Assembly: GCA_035341665.1 (NCBI GenBank)
Contig: DAOQVR010000008.1
Span: 1-64,000 of the forward strand
Origin: DAOQVR01 sp035341665
GTDB lineage: Bacteria; Chloroflexota; Anaerolineae; JAAYZQ01
Direction of reading: 5' to 3'
Length of the DNA: 64,000 nt
This document shows positions 1-7,553 of the stretch, one piece after another (the first letter of the stretch is position 1; each line of letters begins with the position of its first letter). A program made the position numbers and the translations under genes. The notes beneath the pieces are model-generated. The model searched no databases. It was not told the DNA's origin and saw nothing but the letters and a program-made list of their open reading frames with translations.

Positions 1-55
1 CGTTTTCGGTGATCACTTTCCAGCCAAGTGGCTCTGTTTTAGTTTATCAAAAACA
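1..55. mobile_element. Possible terminal fragment of an insertion sequence (IS21-like?) interrupting tex
   Basis: Tex homology stops abruptly at about position 55. Read on the minus strand, the sequence then begins TG, is AT-rich, and contains a GTGATCAC palindrome followed by CGAAAACG before the window edge. From memory, a TG end with nearby GTGATCAC-type repeats is reminiscent of IS21-family termini. No transposase is visible and only one end is present, so the identification is tentative; an assembly junction would look the same. Confidence 0.3.
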
Positions 56-2111
56 CCAGGCCCTCCTGCTTCACACCGACGTCGACGAACGCACCAAAAT
101 CGACGACGTTCCGCACAGTGCCCCGAAGGTGCATGCCCACGCGCAGATCCTCGATCTTCAGGACATCCTGGCGCAGGATGGGAGCGGGCAGATCTGCCCG
201 GGGATCGCGCCCCGGCCGTTCCAATGCGTCGAGTATGGTAGTCAGGGTTGGTTCTCCGACTCCCAGGAGCTCCGCTAAGCCGGGCATCCCCAGATCGTCA
301 CGCAGGGCGCGAAGGTGCCCAGGCATATCGCGAGCCTTGAGCCGCGTGCCCGCCAGTTCGAGCAGACGGTGGACGGCGGGGTAGGACTCTGGATGAATCG
401 GCGTGTTGTCCAGTGGGTTGCTGGAGCCCGGTATCCGCAGAAAGCCGGCCGCCTGCTCATAGGCTCTGGGTCCCAGGCCGCGCACGCTCTTCAGGTCAGG
501 CCTCTTCGCGAATGCCCCGTGCTCATCTCGGTGAGAGACGATGTTGCCTGCGACTGCCGGACTCAGGCCCGCAACGTAGCGAAGCAGGGCGGCAGAAGCT
601 GTATTGGCGTCTACTCCCACATAGTTGACAACTGACTCCACCACTGCGACGAGTGCCTTGCCCAGGTGATTCTGATCCACGTCGTGTTGGTAGAGTCCGA
701 CGCCAATCGACTGCGGATCGATCTTGACCAGCTCCGCCAGTGGGTCCTGAAGCCTTCGCGCGATGCTCACCGCACCGCGCAGTGTCACGTCAAGGCCGGG
801 AAGCTCCTCGCGCGCGAGGGACGATGCCGAGTATACGGAAGCACCTGCCTCACTCACCATGACGTACCGGAGCGACTGTACCTCGGCACACAACTCGGCG
901 GCCAGCTGCTCTGTTTCACGGCTGGCCGTGCCGTTGCCAACGGCAAGGGCATCGACTCTGAGGCGGTCGACCATCGCAGCAAGGGCTTCTCGGGCTTCTT
1001 TCCAGCGCCTCTGTGGATCATGCGGATAGACCGTCGCCGTGTCCAGCACCTTGCCGGTGACGTCGACCACAGCTACCTTACAGCCGGTCCGAAACCCCGG
1101 ATCGATGCCCATCACCACCTTGGAGCTCAAGGGGGGCTGCAGGAGCAGCCTGCGCAAGTTCGCAGAAAAGACTCTTATGGCGTGTTCGTCTGAGATCTCA
1201 TCCTGTCGGCTGCGCAAATCGCGCTCAAGGCTGGGCGCGAGGAGTCGGTGATAGCCATCGGCAAGTGCCTCCTCAACCTGATCTCGTAAAGGAGTCCGGG
1301 GCCCGCGCAGGAACGAGATCGCCATCACATCAAGGATGTCGTCCTGCGGCAGTCTCAGGCGGACGGCCAGTGCACCGTCAGCCTCCCCACGGCGCATTGC
1401 CATCCATTGGTGCGGCTGTATCTCGTCAAAGGGAAAGGTGGCAGCCGCATAGAGGCGATACTTGGCGTCCAGGCCAGGCTCCGGCGTCTTGCCCTCCGCC
1501 GTGCTGACGACGTGAGCATGCGCAAGGGCAAGCTTCCTCGCCTCCCCACGAACGGCTGCATCCTCTGCGGCACGCTCGGCCAGAATGTCGCGGGCCCCAG
1601 AGAGGGCCGCCGCCACATCTGGCACCTCGTCAGACAGAAAAGCCGTCGCCAACCCTTCGAGAGGTCCCGGGTCATGTTGCTTCCAGAGTGTGTCGGCGAG
1701 AGGCTCCAAGCCCCGCTCGCGCGCAATGGCTGCGCGAGTGCGCCTCCTGGGCTTGTAGGGAAGGTACAGGTCCTCGACTTCCTGCAGGGTGTCCGCCTTC
1801 CAAATCGCAAGCTGAAGCTCCGGCAGCAGCTTGCCTTGTTCGGAGATGCCCTTCAGTACGGCCCTCTTGCGCTCCATGAGGTTGCGAAGGTAAACAGACC
1901 TCGCCTCGACACGCCGAAGCTGCTCTTCGTCGAGTCCGCCAGTCACCTCCTTTCGATACCGGGCGACAAAAGGGATGGTGTTGCCGCTCTCGAAAAGCTG
2001 GACCGCAGCCATTACCTGTGTGGCAGGTAGGCCCAGCTCTGAGGCGATGGTGGCGACGACATCGTCTGGTTGGACCATCGGGGCACTGTCTCTCAGGGTG
2101 TTGCTGAGCAC
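39..2111 (-). CDS. tex: Tex-family transcription accessory / RNA-binding protein, C-terminal S1 domain truncated
   Basis: Tex is a cytoplasmic nucleic-acid-binding protein with an N-terminal helical region, a YqgF/RNase H-like domain, helix-hairpin-helix repeats and a C-terminal S1 domain. The YqgF motif GIDPGFRTG is at about residues 335-343, an HhH segment (VRGLGP) is near 550, and the S1 domain begins around 655 (GTVRNVVDFGAFVDVG). The S1 domain should run about 40 residues further, but the frame reads GLV, then FLIN, then TAA, and no frame of the last 38 bases restores it. The chosen start is a GTG overlapping the stop of the DUF2085 gene (TAGTG). An in-frame ATG at 2078 is an alternative. 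The gene is probably still expressed but lacks most of its RNA-binding domain, unless the junction is an assembly artefact. Confidence 0.88.
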   Translation of the reverse strand: MLSNTLRDSAPMVQPDDVVATIASELGLPATQVMAAVQLFESGNTIPFVARYRKEVTGGLDEEQLRRVEARSVYLRNLMERKRAVLKGISEQGKLLPELQLAIWKADTLQEVEDLYLPYKPRRRTRAAIARERGLEPLADTLWKQHDPGPLEGLATAFLSDEVPDVAAALSGARDILAERAAEDAAVRGEARKLALAHAHVVSTAEGKTPEPGLDAKYRLYAAATFPFDEIQPHQWMAMRRGEADGALAVRLRLPQDDILDVMAISFLRGPRTPLRDQVEEALADGYHRLLAPSLERDLRSRQDEISDEHAIRVFSANLRRLLLQPPLSSKVVMGIDPGFRTGCKVAVVDVTGKVLDTATVYPHDPQRRWKEAREALAAMVDRLRVDALAVGNGTASRETEQLAAELCAEVQSLRYVMVSEAGASVYSASSLAREELPGLDVTLRGAVSIARRLQDPLAELVKIDPQSIGVGLYQHDVDQNHLGKALVAVVESVVNYVGVDANTASAALLRYVAGLSPAVAGNIVSHRDEHGAFAKRPDLKSVRGLGPRAYEQAAGFLRIPGSSNPLDNTPIHPESYPAVHRLLELAGTRLKARDMPGHLRALRDDLGMPGLAELLGVGEPTLTTILDALERPGRDPRADLPAPILRQDVLKIEDLRVGMHLRGTVRNVVDFGAFVDVGVKQEGLVFLIN

Positions 2112-2752
2112 TACCCGACCTTGGGGGAAAGTGACGATGGGTTGGGCTCCCCGAGACTCTCGTCCAGCAGTGGATAGGCTAGCAGTACCGGGCCGACTCC
2201 GAAGACCGCGCCGGTGAGCGATCTCAAGAGCCAGGTGCTCTCGTATACGCCCAGGAGCTGAAGTGTTCCGTCTACGGCAAGGGGAGCAGCAAAAAGGAGG
2301 CCAGCCCAGAGTGGAATTCGGATGCGTCTCATTCCCTTTCGGAAGACTGCATAGACTACTCCCATGGCGAACACCGCCCCGTAGAGCGCCGTATCACGCT
2401 CGCACACCGCCACCTTATAACCGACGCTCGGGCCGCCAATAGCCCGGACCAGGGGGTCGACGTCGATTCCCATGCCCGCCAGTTCCTGTGCAGAGTAAGT
2501 CGACTGCAGACCGCCCAAAAAGAAAGAGCGCTCAGGTCGCTGGTGGCAGGCGGGGCGATAGAGCCAGTAGACCACCTTGGCCGGGCCGGTCCATCCCAGG
2601 AGCATCAGGACGGGAGCTGCCAGGGCCAGAAGCACATACGCTCCCCAGAAGAGGTTCATGAGCGCAAGCCAGTGCAACCCGATCCAGCGCCCAGCCCTAT
2701 CCAGGTTGCGTGTACAGCCGGTGGCCCGCGACCCACGCGTGTCAGGTACCAT
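2111..2752 (-). CDS. DUF2085 family membrane protein
   Basis: This 213-residue polytopic protein carries the family hallmarks CHQRPERSFF (about residues 75-84) and a later CERDTALYG, with about five hydrophobic segments, the first two of which precede the CHQRPERSF motif. DUF2085 proteins are small integral membrane proteins of unknown function; the conserved His/Cys residues suggest a metal or redox site, but this is not established. The gene lies 16 bases downstream of ccdA on the same strand and its stop overlaps the tex start, so it is probably the penultimate gene of the cytochrome maturation transcript. The context suggests a membrane role compatible with that pathway, but nothing in the sequence proves it. 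Confidence 0.8.
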   Translation of the reverse strand: MVPDTRGSRATGCTRNLDRAGRWIGLHWLALMNLFWGAYVLLALAAPVLMLLGWTGPAKVVYWLYRPACHQRPERSFFLGGLQSTYSAQELAGMGIDVDPLVRAIGGPSVGYKVAVCERDTALYGAVFAMGVVYAVFRKGMRRIRIPLWAGLLFAAPLAVDGTLQLLGVYESTWLLRSLTGAVFGVGPVLLAYPLLDESLGEPNPSSLSPKVG

Positions 2753-2768
2753 CTGGCACTGGCTCCGG

Positions 2769-3788
2769 CTAGGGCCTCATGTCGATTGGGCTGCCGTACT
2801 GCGCAAGAAACGTGAGGCTATCAGTGAAGATAAGGACACCCATCAGCGCCAGTAGTCCTCCGCTAACAAGGGAGACGATGCCGGCATACCTGTTGATGCG
2901 TCGAAGGCCAGAGCCCAGCGGGCCGACCAAGACACCCACCAGGAGGAAAGGCACACCGAGCCCGAGCGAGTAGGCGAACAGCATAGCGACTCCGCGCCCC
3001 ACCGTGTCCAGCTGGCTTGCCAGGCCAAGAATGAGCGCCAGAATCGGGCCAAGGCAGGGGGTCCAGCCGGCAGCGAAGGCAATGCCAAAGACAAAGGAGC
3101 GCACAAGCCCTTTTCTGGCTGCGCCACCAGGGTCAGCCCTATGCGACGAGTACAGCACGTCAGGCCAGCCAGCCAGCAGGGCCACGCACCCAACAAGTAG
3201 AGACTCGACGATGCGAGGGCCCAGTGGTGACTGGCTTGCCAGGTAATTGGCGAGTAGTGCTCCCGAGATTAGGCCAACACGAGGTGGAATTGCCCAACCC
3301 GCGCCTGCGAGCGCCACCATGCCCAGAACAGCGACGTCGCCCAGCCGGCGCGAAGCTTCATCCCAGCCGCCCGCGCCAGAGCCAATCCACCCGGCCCCGA
3401 TGGCCGTCGCCAGCGCCGCGACACAGAGCGCAGCAAGACGCCAGCGTCGTCGATTCCAGCCTTCTCCCATCAGACGCAGGCCGAAAACGACGAGCAATGC
3501 TCCGCCTACGCGTGCCATAGTCATCCGGTAGTCCGCCAGCAAGCGTCCAACAAGGGTGGCCGAGGCACCCAACGCCACGAACACCACGGAGAAGCCGAAC
3601 ACAAAGAGCGCCGCGTGGACCAGGAGCCTAGGGTTTGCTCCCTGCCCGGTCTTCGTCTCCCCTCCAAGAACAGAAGTGCCTCCCAGATAGCCCAGGTAGG
3701 CAGGGACAAGCGGAAGCACGCAGGGCGAGAGAAAAGACAAAAGGCCCGCCACAAAAGCTAGCGGTAGCGTAACGGTCTGGGAGGTCAT
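2769..3788 (-). CDS. ccdA: CcdA-type thiol-disulfide electron transporter, enlarged
   Basis: CcdA moves reducing equivalents from cytoplasmic thioredoxin across the membrane to extracytoplasmic thioredoxin-like proteins that keep apocytochrome CxxCH thiols reduced. The two signature membrane cysteines are present, in FLSPCVLPLVPAYLGYLGG near the N-terminus and in AAGWTPCLGP in the second half. At 339 residues it is about 100 longer than ordinary CcdA (about 230); the extra length is additional hydrophobic segments between the two Cys-bearing halves. The start chosen is the ATG at 3788, which overlaps the ccmD stop as ATGA and begins directly before TM1; the longer frame upstream would encode ccmD sequence out of frame. 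Translational coupling to ccmD is likely. Confidence 0.9.
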   Translation of the reverse strand: MTSQTVTLPLAFVAGLLSFLSPCVLPLVPAYLGYLGGTSVLGGETKTGQGANPRLLVHAALFVFGFSVVFVALGASATLVGRLLADYRMTMARVGGALLVVFGLRLMGEGWNRRRWRLAALCVAALATAIGAGWIGSGAGGWDEASRRLGDVAVLGMVALAGAGWAIPPRVGLISGALLANYLASQSPLGPRIVESLLVGCVALLAGWPDVLYSSHRADPGGAARKGLVRSFVFGIAFAAGWTPCLGPILALILGLASQLDTVGRGVAMLFAYSLGLGVPFLLVGVLVGPLGSGLRRINRYAGIVSLVSGGLLALMGVLIFTDSLTFLAQYGSPIDMRP

Positions 3789-3931
3789 TCGTCCGAGCTT
3801 GCCGCGTCCTCGACTAGCTGCCGCAACACACGAAGGTCCAATTGAAGTCTGCGTTGCCTGAGGTGCATGCTCAGCACCAGGCCAAACGATATCGCCCATA
3901 GCACTGCATACGCAGCGATCAGGTATCCCAT
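3785..3931 (-). CDS. ccmD: CcmD-like small membrane protein (48 aa)
   Basis: This short frame lies between ccmC and ccdA. It starts at an ATG preceded by GAGGG at 5-9 bases and ends in TGA overlapping the ccdA ATG. The product begins MGYLIAAYAVLWAISFG, a single N-terminal membrane helix, followed by a basic, helical cytoplasmic tail (HLRQRRLQLDLRVL). That is the architecture of CcmD, a small membrane protein that assists release of haem-loaded CcmE from the CcmABC complex. Position (directly after ccmC), length and topology all fit. Such genes are easily missed because of their size. Confidence 0.85.
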   Translation of the reverse strand: MGYLIAAYAVLWAISFGLVLSMHLRQRRLQLDLRVLRQLVEDAASSDE

Positions 3932-3941
3932 GTTATTTCCC

Positions 3942-4631
3942 TCACACCAGCCGTAGTTTCAGCTCGTCAACCTGATCCCGCAGCCGTTCCAGCCTGATGC
4001 GATGCCACATCAGCGTAACGTACCAAAGGGAGAAGGCGATGAGGCAAAAGAAAAACGCAAACATCATATTGGGGCTCAGCCCGCCGCCGTCGACCCCAAA
4101 GACCAGTGGGTGCTGAGTCCGCCACAGCCTGATGGCAACGAAATTGACCGGAACCGAGACAAAGGCTACTACTCCGTACACTGCAGCAAACCGGGCGCGC
4201 CTGGCAGGGTCCTCAACCGAGCCGCGCAGCATCAGGTAGCCAACGTAAATGAGGAACTGGACGAGCGATATGGTAAGCCGCTCGTCCCACACCCACCAGA
4301 CACCCCAGGCAGGTCTTGCCCAGATTGATCCACTCACCAAGACGCCTAACATGAAGACTGTACCAATCTCAGCTGAGGCCAGGGCCGCGATATCCCACTG
4401 GCGGCGCTGGGTCCTCAAGTAGACAGCCCCCGCCACGAAGGTAACAAAGAAAGCCAGGAACCCCACCCATGCCGTCGCAATGTGAAAGTAGATGATCCTC
4501 TGGGCCAAGCGGCCCGTCTCACTTTTCAGATTCGCATCAGGCGCACCTGCAAGCGCCAGGTAGAGGCCAAGCAGAATCAAGAGCGAACTGGAGACCGTGA
4601 GCAGAAGCGGAAGGCAGTCGTTCTTCTTCAT
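3942..4631 (-). CDS. ccmC: Haem handling membrane protein CcmC
   Basis: CcmC presents haem to the chaperone CcmE on the outer face of the cytoplasmic membrane. The 229-residue protein has about six membrane helices and the tryptophan-rich WWD signature (WGVWWVWDERLT) in its middle. Flanking candidate haem-ligand histidines occur in YFHIATAW before it and RTQHPLVFG after it. Its start overlaps the ccmB stop by four bases (ATGA), and ccmD follows after 10 bases, so the order ccmA-B-C-D is that of classic system I operons. Length and motifs are normal for the family. Confidence 0.94.
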   Translation of the reverse strand: MKKNDCLPLLLTVSSSLLILLGLYLALAGAPDANLKSETGRLAQRIIYFHIATAWVGFLAFFVTFVAGAVYLRTQRRQWDIAALASAEIGTVFMLGVLVSGSIWARPAWGVWWVWDERLTISLVQFLIYVGYLMLRGSVEDPARRARFAAVYGVVAFVSVPVNFVAIRLWRTQHPLVFGVDGGGLSPNMMFAFFFCLIAFSLWYVTLMWHRIRLERLRDQVDELKLRLV

Positions 4632-5305
4632 TCCTTCACCACGTAGTCGAACGTCATGAACGCCACAGCTGGAAAGAGCACGTCAAAACCCACGAGCAGG
4701 GTTAGCCAGAGCCTTAGCTCGTCGATGGGGAGCCCATCAAGAATGCCAGCGGTTGCCTTTACCGCAGCAATCAGGACGGGTGCCGCAACGGGTAAGAGCA
4801 GAATGGGAAGAAGCACCTCCCGAGCGCGGGTCTGGGCCGTCATAGCCGAGAGCACAGTTCCCACCCCGGCAAAGCCCAGTGTTCCGAGGAGCGCAACAAG
4901 CACCAGACGCCCATCGAACAGACTCACGCCAAAGAAGGCCGTGAACACCGGGAGCATGAACGTCTCCACCGCAAGCATAAAGATCAGGGTGGAGAGCATC
5001 TTGCCGAAGTATATCGCCGTGTGATCGACCGGGGCCAAGAGAAGCCCCTCCAAGCATCCTCGGTCCCGCTCGAGGACAAATGCTCGGTTCAGCCCGAGAA
5101 CACCCGAAAAGGCGAACGCCACCCACAGCGCACCCGGCGCCACTTGCCTGACCCTCTCGCCACTCACACGCAAGTCGAAGGCGAAATTGAAGATCACAAC
5201 CGTCAGTACCGCAAAGACGAACATCGCGCTGAACATCTCCTTGGTCCTCAGCTCAGCCACGATGTCCTTCCAGACAATGGCGAAAACCTTGCGCGCGTAG
5301 TTCAT
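4628..5305 (-). CDS. ccmB: Haem ABC transporter permease CcmB
   Basis: CcmB is the membrane subunit of the CcmAB ABC transporter, whose ATP hydrolysis releases holo-CcmE. The 225-residue protein has about six hydrophobic helices. It contains the family-typical LERDRGCLEGLLLAPV loop after the first two helices and the segment GTLGFAGVGTVLSAMTAQTR. It overlaps ccmA upstream and ccmC downstream by four bases each, so the three are almost certainly translationally coupled. Confidence 0.93.
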   Translation of the reverse strand: MNYARKVFAIVWKDIVAELRTKEMFSAMFVFAVLTVVIFNFAFDLRVSGERVRQVAPGALWVAFAFSGVLGLNRAFVLERDRGCLEGLLLAPVDHTAIYFGKMLSTLIFMLAVETFMLPVFTAFFGVSLFDGRLVLVALLGTLGFAGVGTVLSAMTAQTRAREVLLPILLLPVAAPVLIAAVKATAGILDGLPIDELRLWLTLLVGFDVLFPAVAFMTFDYVVKE

Positions 5306-6144
5306 GAGCTGCTGATCTGTGCGTCCCGTTGGCCCCGGCCTCGGCCTGCGTCCCGGTTAGCTGCCGGCCGACTGGTGGCTTCTCGATAGATGTCACGCAT
5401 GCTCACCAAGTCGACCTCGGCGCGCCTTCCCTGCCAGGCGATCCTGCCGCGTTCGAGGATAGCTATGCGGCTACACATCTCAAGGCCCTGCTCTAGATTG
5501 TGGGTCGTGAGAACGACCGTTCGGCCGGACGTAGCCAGTCCCCGCAGATAGCCACATAGCATCTCGGCCGCCTGCAAATCGAGCCCAGTGTAGGGTTCGT
5601 CCAGGAGCATGATTGCTGGATCGTGCAGAATGGCACGAGCGATTGCCAATCTCTGGATCATGCCGCGCGAAAAGGTGCGCACAGGGTCCCCACGCCGGCC
5701 TCCAAGGCCGACCTGATCCAGCAGATTCGCAATGCGCACTTCTGGTTCCGGCAGGTCGTACATGCGGGCGAAGAAGCGGAGGTTCTCGTCGGGGGTCAGA
5801 TCGCCGTACAGCAGCGGGCTGTGAGAGATGAGCCCAATGTGCCGTCTCAAGGAGGTCGCCGCCTTCTCGAGGGGCTCGCCCAGTATCTCGACACTCCCTC
5901 CCGTAGGGCGACCAAGTGAAGACATTATGCGCATGAGTGTCGTCTTGCCTGCGCCGTTTGGACCAAATAGCGCCAAAAAGTCACCTTCTGCAACCGCGAG
6001 GTCGACTCCCCGCAAGGCGAATTGCTGACCGAAGGCCTTCGTGACCTTGCTTACTAGAATGGCAGGCGGGGCAACTCCACCAACCGCGCAGTCGCCGTCC
6101 CGGCTCGAGCGAGGGGTTCTGTGCTCCCGGTCGATCTGCCGCAT
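5302..6144 (-). CDS. ccmA: Haem ABC transporter ATP-binding protein CcmA
   Basis: This is an ABC ATPase with Walker A GPNGAGKTTL (residues 61-70), a signature-region motif FSRGMIQRLAIARAI starting at 158, and Walker B IMLLDEP (178-184). Adjacent ccmB and ccmC fix its role in cytochrome c maturation. At 280 residues it is longer than typical CcmA (about 205-240): roughly 28 N-terminal residues precede the usual start and a basic tail follows. Initiation may therefore occur downstream of 6144. It begins 12 bases after the preceding surface-protein gene, in the same operon. Confidence 0.92.
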   Translation of the reverse strand: MRQIDREHRTPRSSRDGDCAVGGVAPPAILVSKVTKAFGQQFALRGVDLAVAEGDFLALFGPNGAGKTTLMRIMSSLGRPTGGSVEILGEPLEKAATSLRRHIGLISHSPLLYGDLTPDENLRFFARMYDLPEPEVRIANLLDQVGLGGRRGDPVRTFSRGMIQRLAIARAILHDPAIMLLDEPYTGLDLQAAEMLCGYLRGLATSGRTVVLTTHNLEQGLEMCSRIAILERGRIAWQGRRAEVDLVSMRDIYREATSRPAANRDAGRGRGQRDAQISSS

Positions 6145-6156
6145 ACCCGCTGCCTA

Positions 6157-7221
6157 TCAGGCCTCGGATCGCGTGCGCGTCAGGAAAGGATAGGCCACAG
6201 CTAGACCCATCGCAATCACAACCAGGCCGATGCCGAGCCACCGCAGAATGCCCTGCTGGCCCGTGCCAGCCGGCCGGGCAGCCGTAGTCCCATCCGGCGG
6301 CATCGCGAATGTGCCAGAGACGCCACCCTGCACCAGCTCCAAGCCCAAGGGTACGTCGGCCGGCAGGCCCTCGGCCGTATACACCTGGTACTCTCTATCC
6401 TGGAACGTGACCGTCTCGCCCGCGGTGAGCTGATCTGCGCGCACCGCAAGGCCGGGCTGCACGGCCAGAACAGTGAATGAAGAGACTGGATAGGGGAACT
6501 GCCGCTCCAGCAGGACGGACGAACCTTCGACCAGGAGGTGGTAGGAAAAACGGACCACCGAAGCATTGGCGCCAGGGCGCACCGGTTGGGTATCCCAGAG
6601 GCCATCCTCAACCTGGACGAATCGCCCTGCAGGCTCATTTTCGGGTAGGGCCATGCCGACGGCGTTCGTAGGAAGCGGGATGAAGACCGTTGCGAGCCGC
6701 GTGTCTACTTCGTCGTGAGCGCGGCCGACGAAGGTTCGGTCGCCCGAGTTAGCGAGCACGAGCACCTCCGAGAGGCGAAGGACCTTCTCAAACGACTCTG
6801 CCACAATGTGCACTGACTCCACGCGGAGGCTACCGTCCTGCTCCGTGGCCTCGTAGACCGCGAGGCTCACTGGAAGCTCCGTGGTCCCATCCCGGAAAGC
6901 AAGTCCCTGCGCGACGCCGTAGGAGACACCCTGGTAGCCAACCTCGGGCCAGTACTCTATAGAAGGATTTGTGTCGAGGGCCTCGAAACTGAATCTGCCG
7001 TCGGTGCCCGTGATGGTTGCGAGTGGCTCGAGCCCCGCCTCGCCACCCAGCGTGCGAAGAGTCACCGTCAGCCCACTGCCGACACCTGATCCGCCCGCAG
7101 TTCCATTTGTGACCACCCCCGTGATCTTTCCGCTGCCCTGGGCAGCGACCGAAAGGCTCATCGCCAGAATCGCTCCCAAAAGGACAGCGCTCCGAAGGGC
7201 CCTTTCCCACCAAGCACTCAT
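6157..7221 (-). CDS. Exported, membrane-anchored protein with carboxypeptidase-regulatory-like domain, in the ccm cluster
   Basis: The 354-residue product has a signal peptide (residues 1 to about 30), a transthyretin/carboxypeptidase-regulatory-like beta domain (GKITGVVTNGT through GTDGRFSFEAL), and a long beta-rich region. A C-terminal membrane helix (LGIGLVVIAMGLAVAYPF) is followed by a short basic tail. Its ATG overlaps the preceding zinc-ribbon gene stop as ATGA; an upstream in-frame start would only add sequence overlapping that gene. No enzyme motif was recognised. Placement between ccmF and ccmA suggests an extracytoplasmic scaffold or haem/apocytochrome interaction role, which is inference only. 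Confidence 0.72.
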   Translation of the reverse strand: MSAWWERALRSAVLLGAILAMSLSVAAQGSGKITGVVTNGTAGGSGVGSGLTVTLRTLGGEAGLEPLATITGTDGRFSFEALDTNPSIEYWPEVGYQGVSYGVAQGLAFRDGTTELPVSLAVYEATEQDGSLRVESVHIVAESFEKVLRLSEVLVLANSGDRTFVGRAHDEVDTRLATVFIPLPTNAVGMALPENEPAGRFVQVEDGLWDTQPVRPGANASVVRFSYHLLVEGSSVLLERQFPYPVSSFTVLAVQPGLAVRADQLTAGETVTFQDREYQVYTAEGLPADVPLGLELVQGGVSGTFAMPPDGTTAARPAGTGQQGILRWLGIGLVVIAMGLAVAYPFLTRTRSEA

Positions 7222-7553
7222 TGCCGGACCTCTGCAATACCCGAAACGGTGCCGCACCTGCGACAGAACTGATCCTCCTCATCCATGGGCGCACCGCACG
7301 CGGCGCACGTTGCCCCGGGCGCTTCAAGGCTCCCTCCGCAGCTCACGCAGAAGTTGTCGCCGGGTCTGATGGGCGTTCCGCAAGTTGGGCATTCTAGGCC
7401 CCGAATCTGGCCAACCGCAGGGGAATGTGGAAGCGGCGCCCTGCGTGGAAGCGACGCAGGAAGCGGATGCGTTGTTCGGCTCCCCGGGAGCAGCGGCCGC
7501 ACGATGGCAGCGGCGGTGAGAAGCACCAGCGCCAGGAAAAGGGCGATGCTCAT
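7218..7553 (-). CDS. Membrane-anchored double zinc-ribbon protein in the ccm cluster
   Basis: The 111-residue product starts with one hydrophobic helix (MSIALFLALVLLTAAAIV), then a Pro-rich linker. Two zinc ribbons follow: CPTCG with CVSCG, and CAACG with CRRCG. The ATG at 7553 overlaps the ccmF stop (TGATG), and its own stop overlaps the next start. The position, next to ccmF, is where other bacteria have ccmH/ccmI genes, but the sequence is unrelated to those. The ribbons probably bind zinc structurally and would face the cytoplasm if the helix is an N-out anchor. The function is unknown. Confidence 0.72.
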   Translation of the reverse strand: MSIALFLALVLLTAAAIVRPLLPGSRTTHPLPASLPRRAPLPHSPAVGQIRGLECPTCGTPIRPGDNFCVSCGGSLEAPGATCAACGAPMDEEDQFCRRCGTVSGIAEVRQ

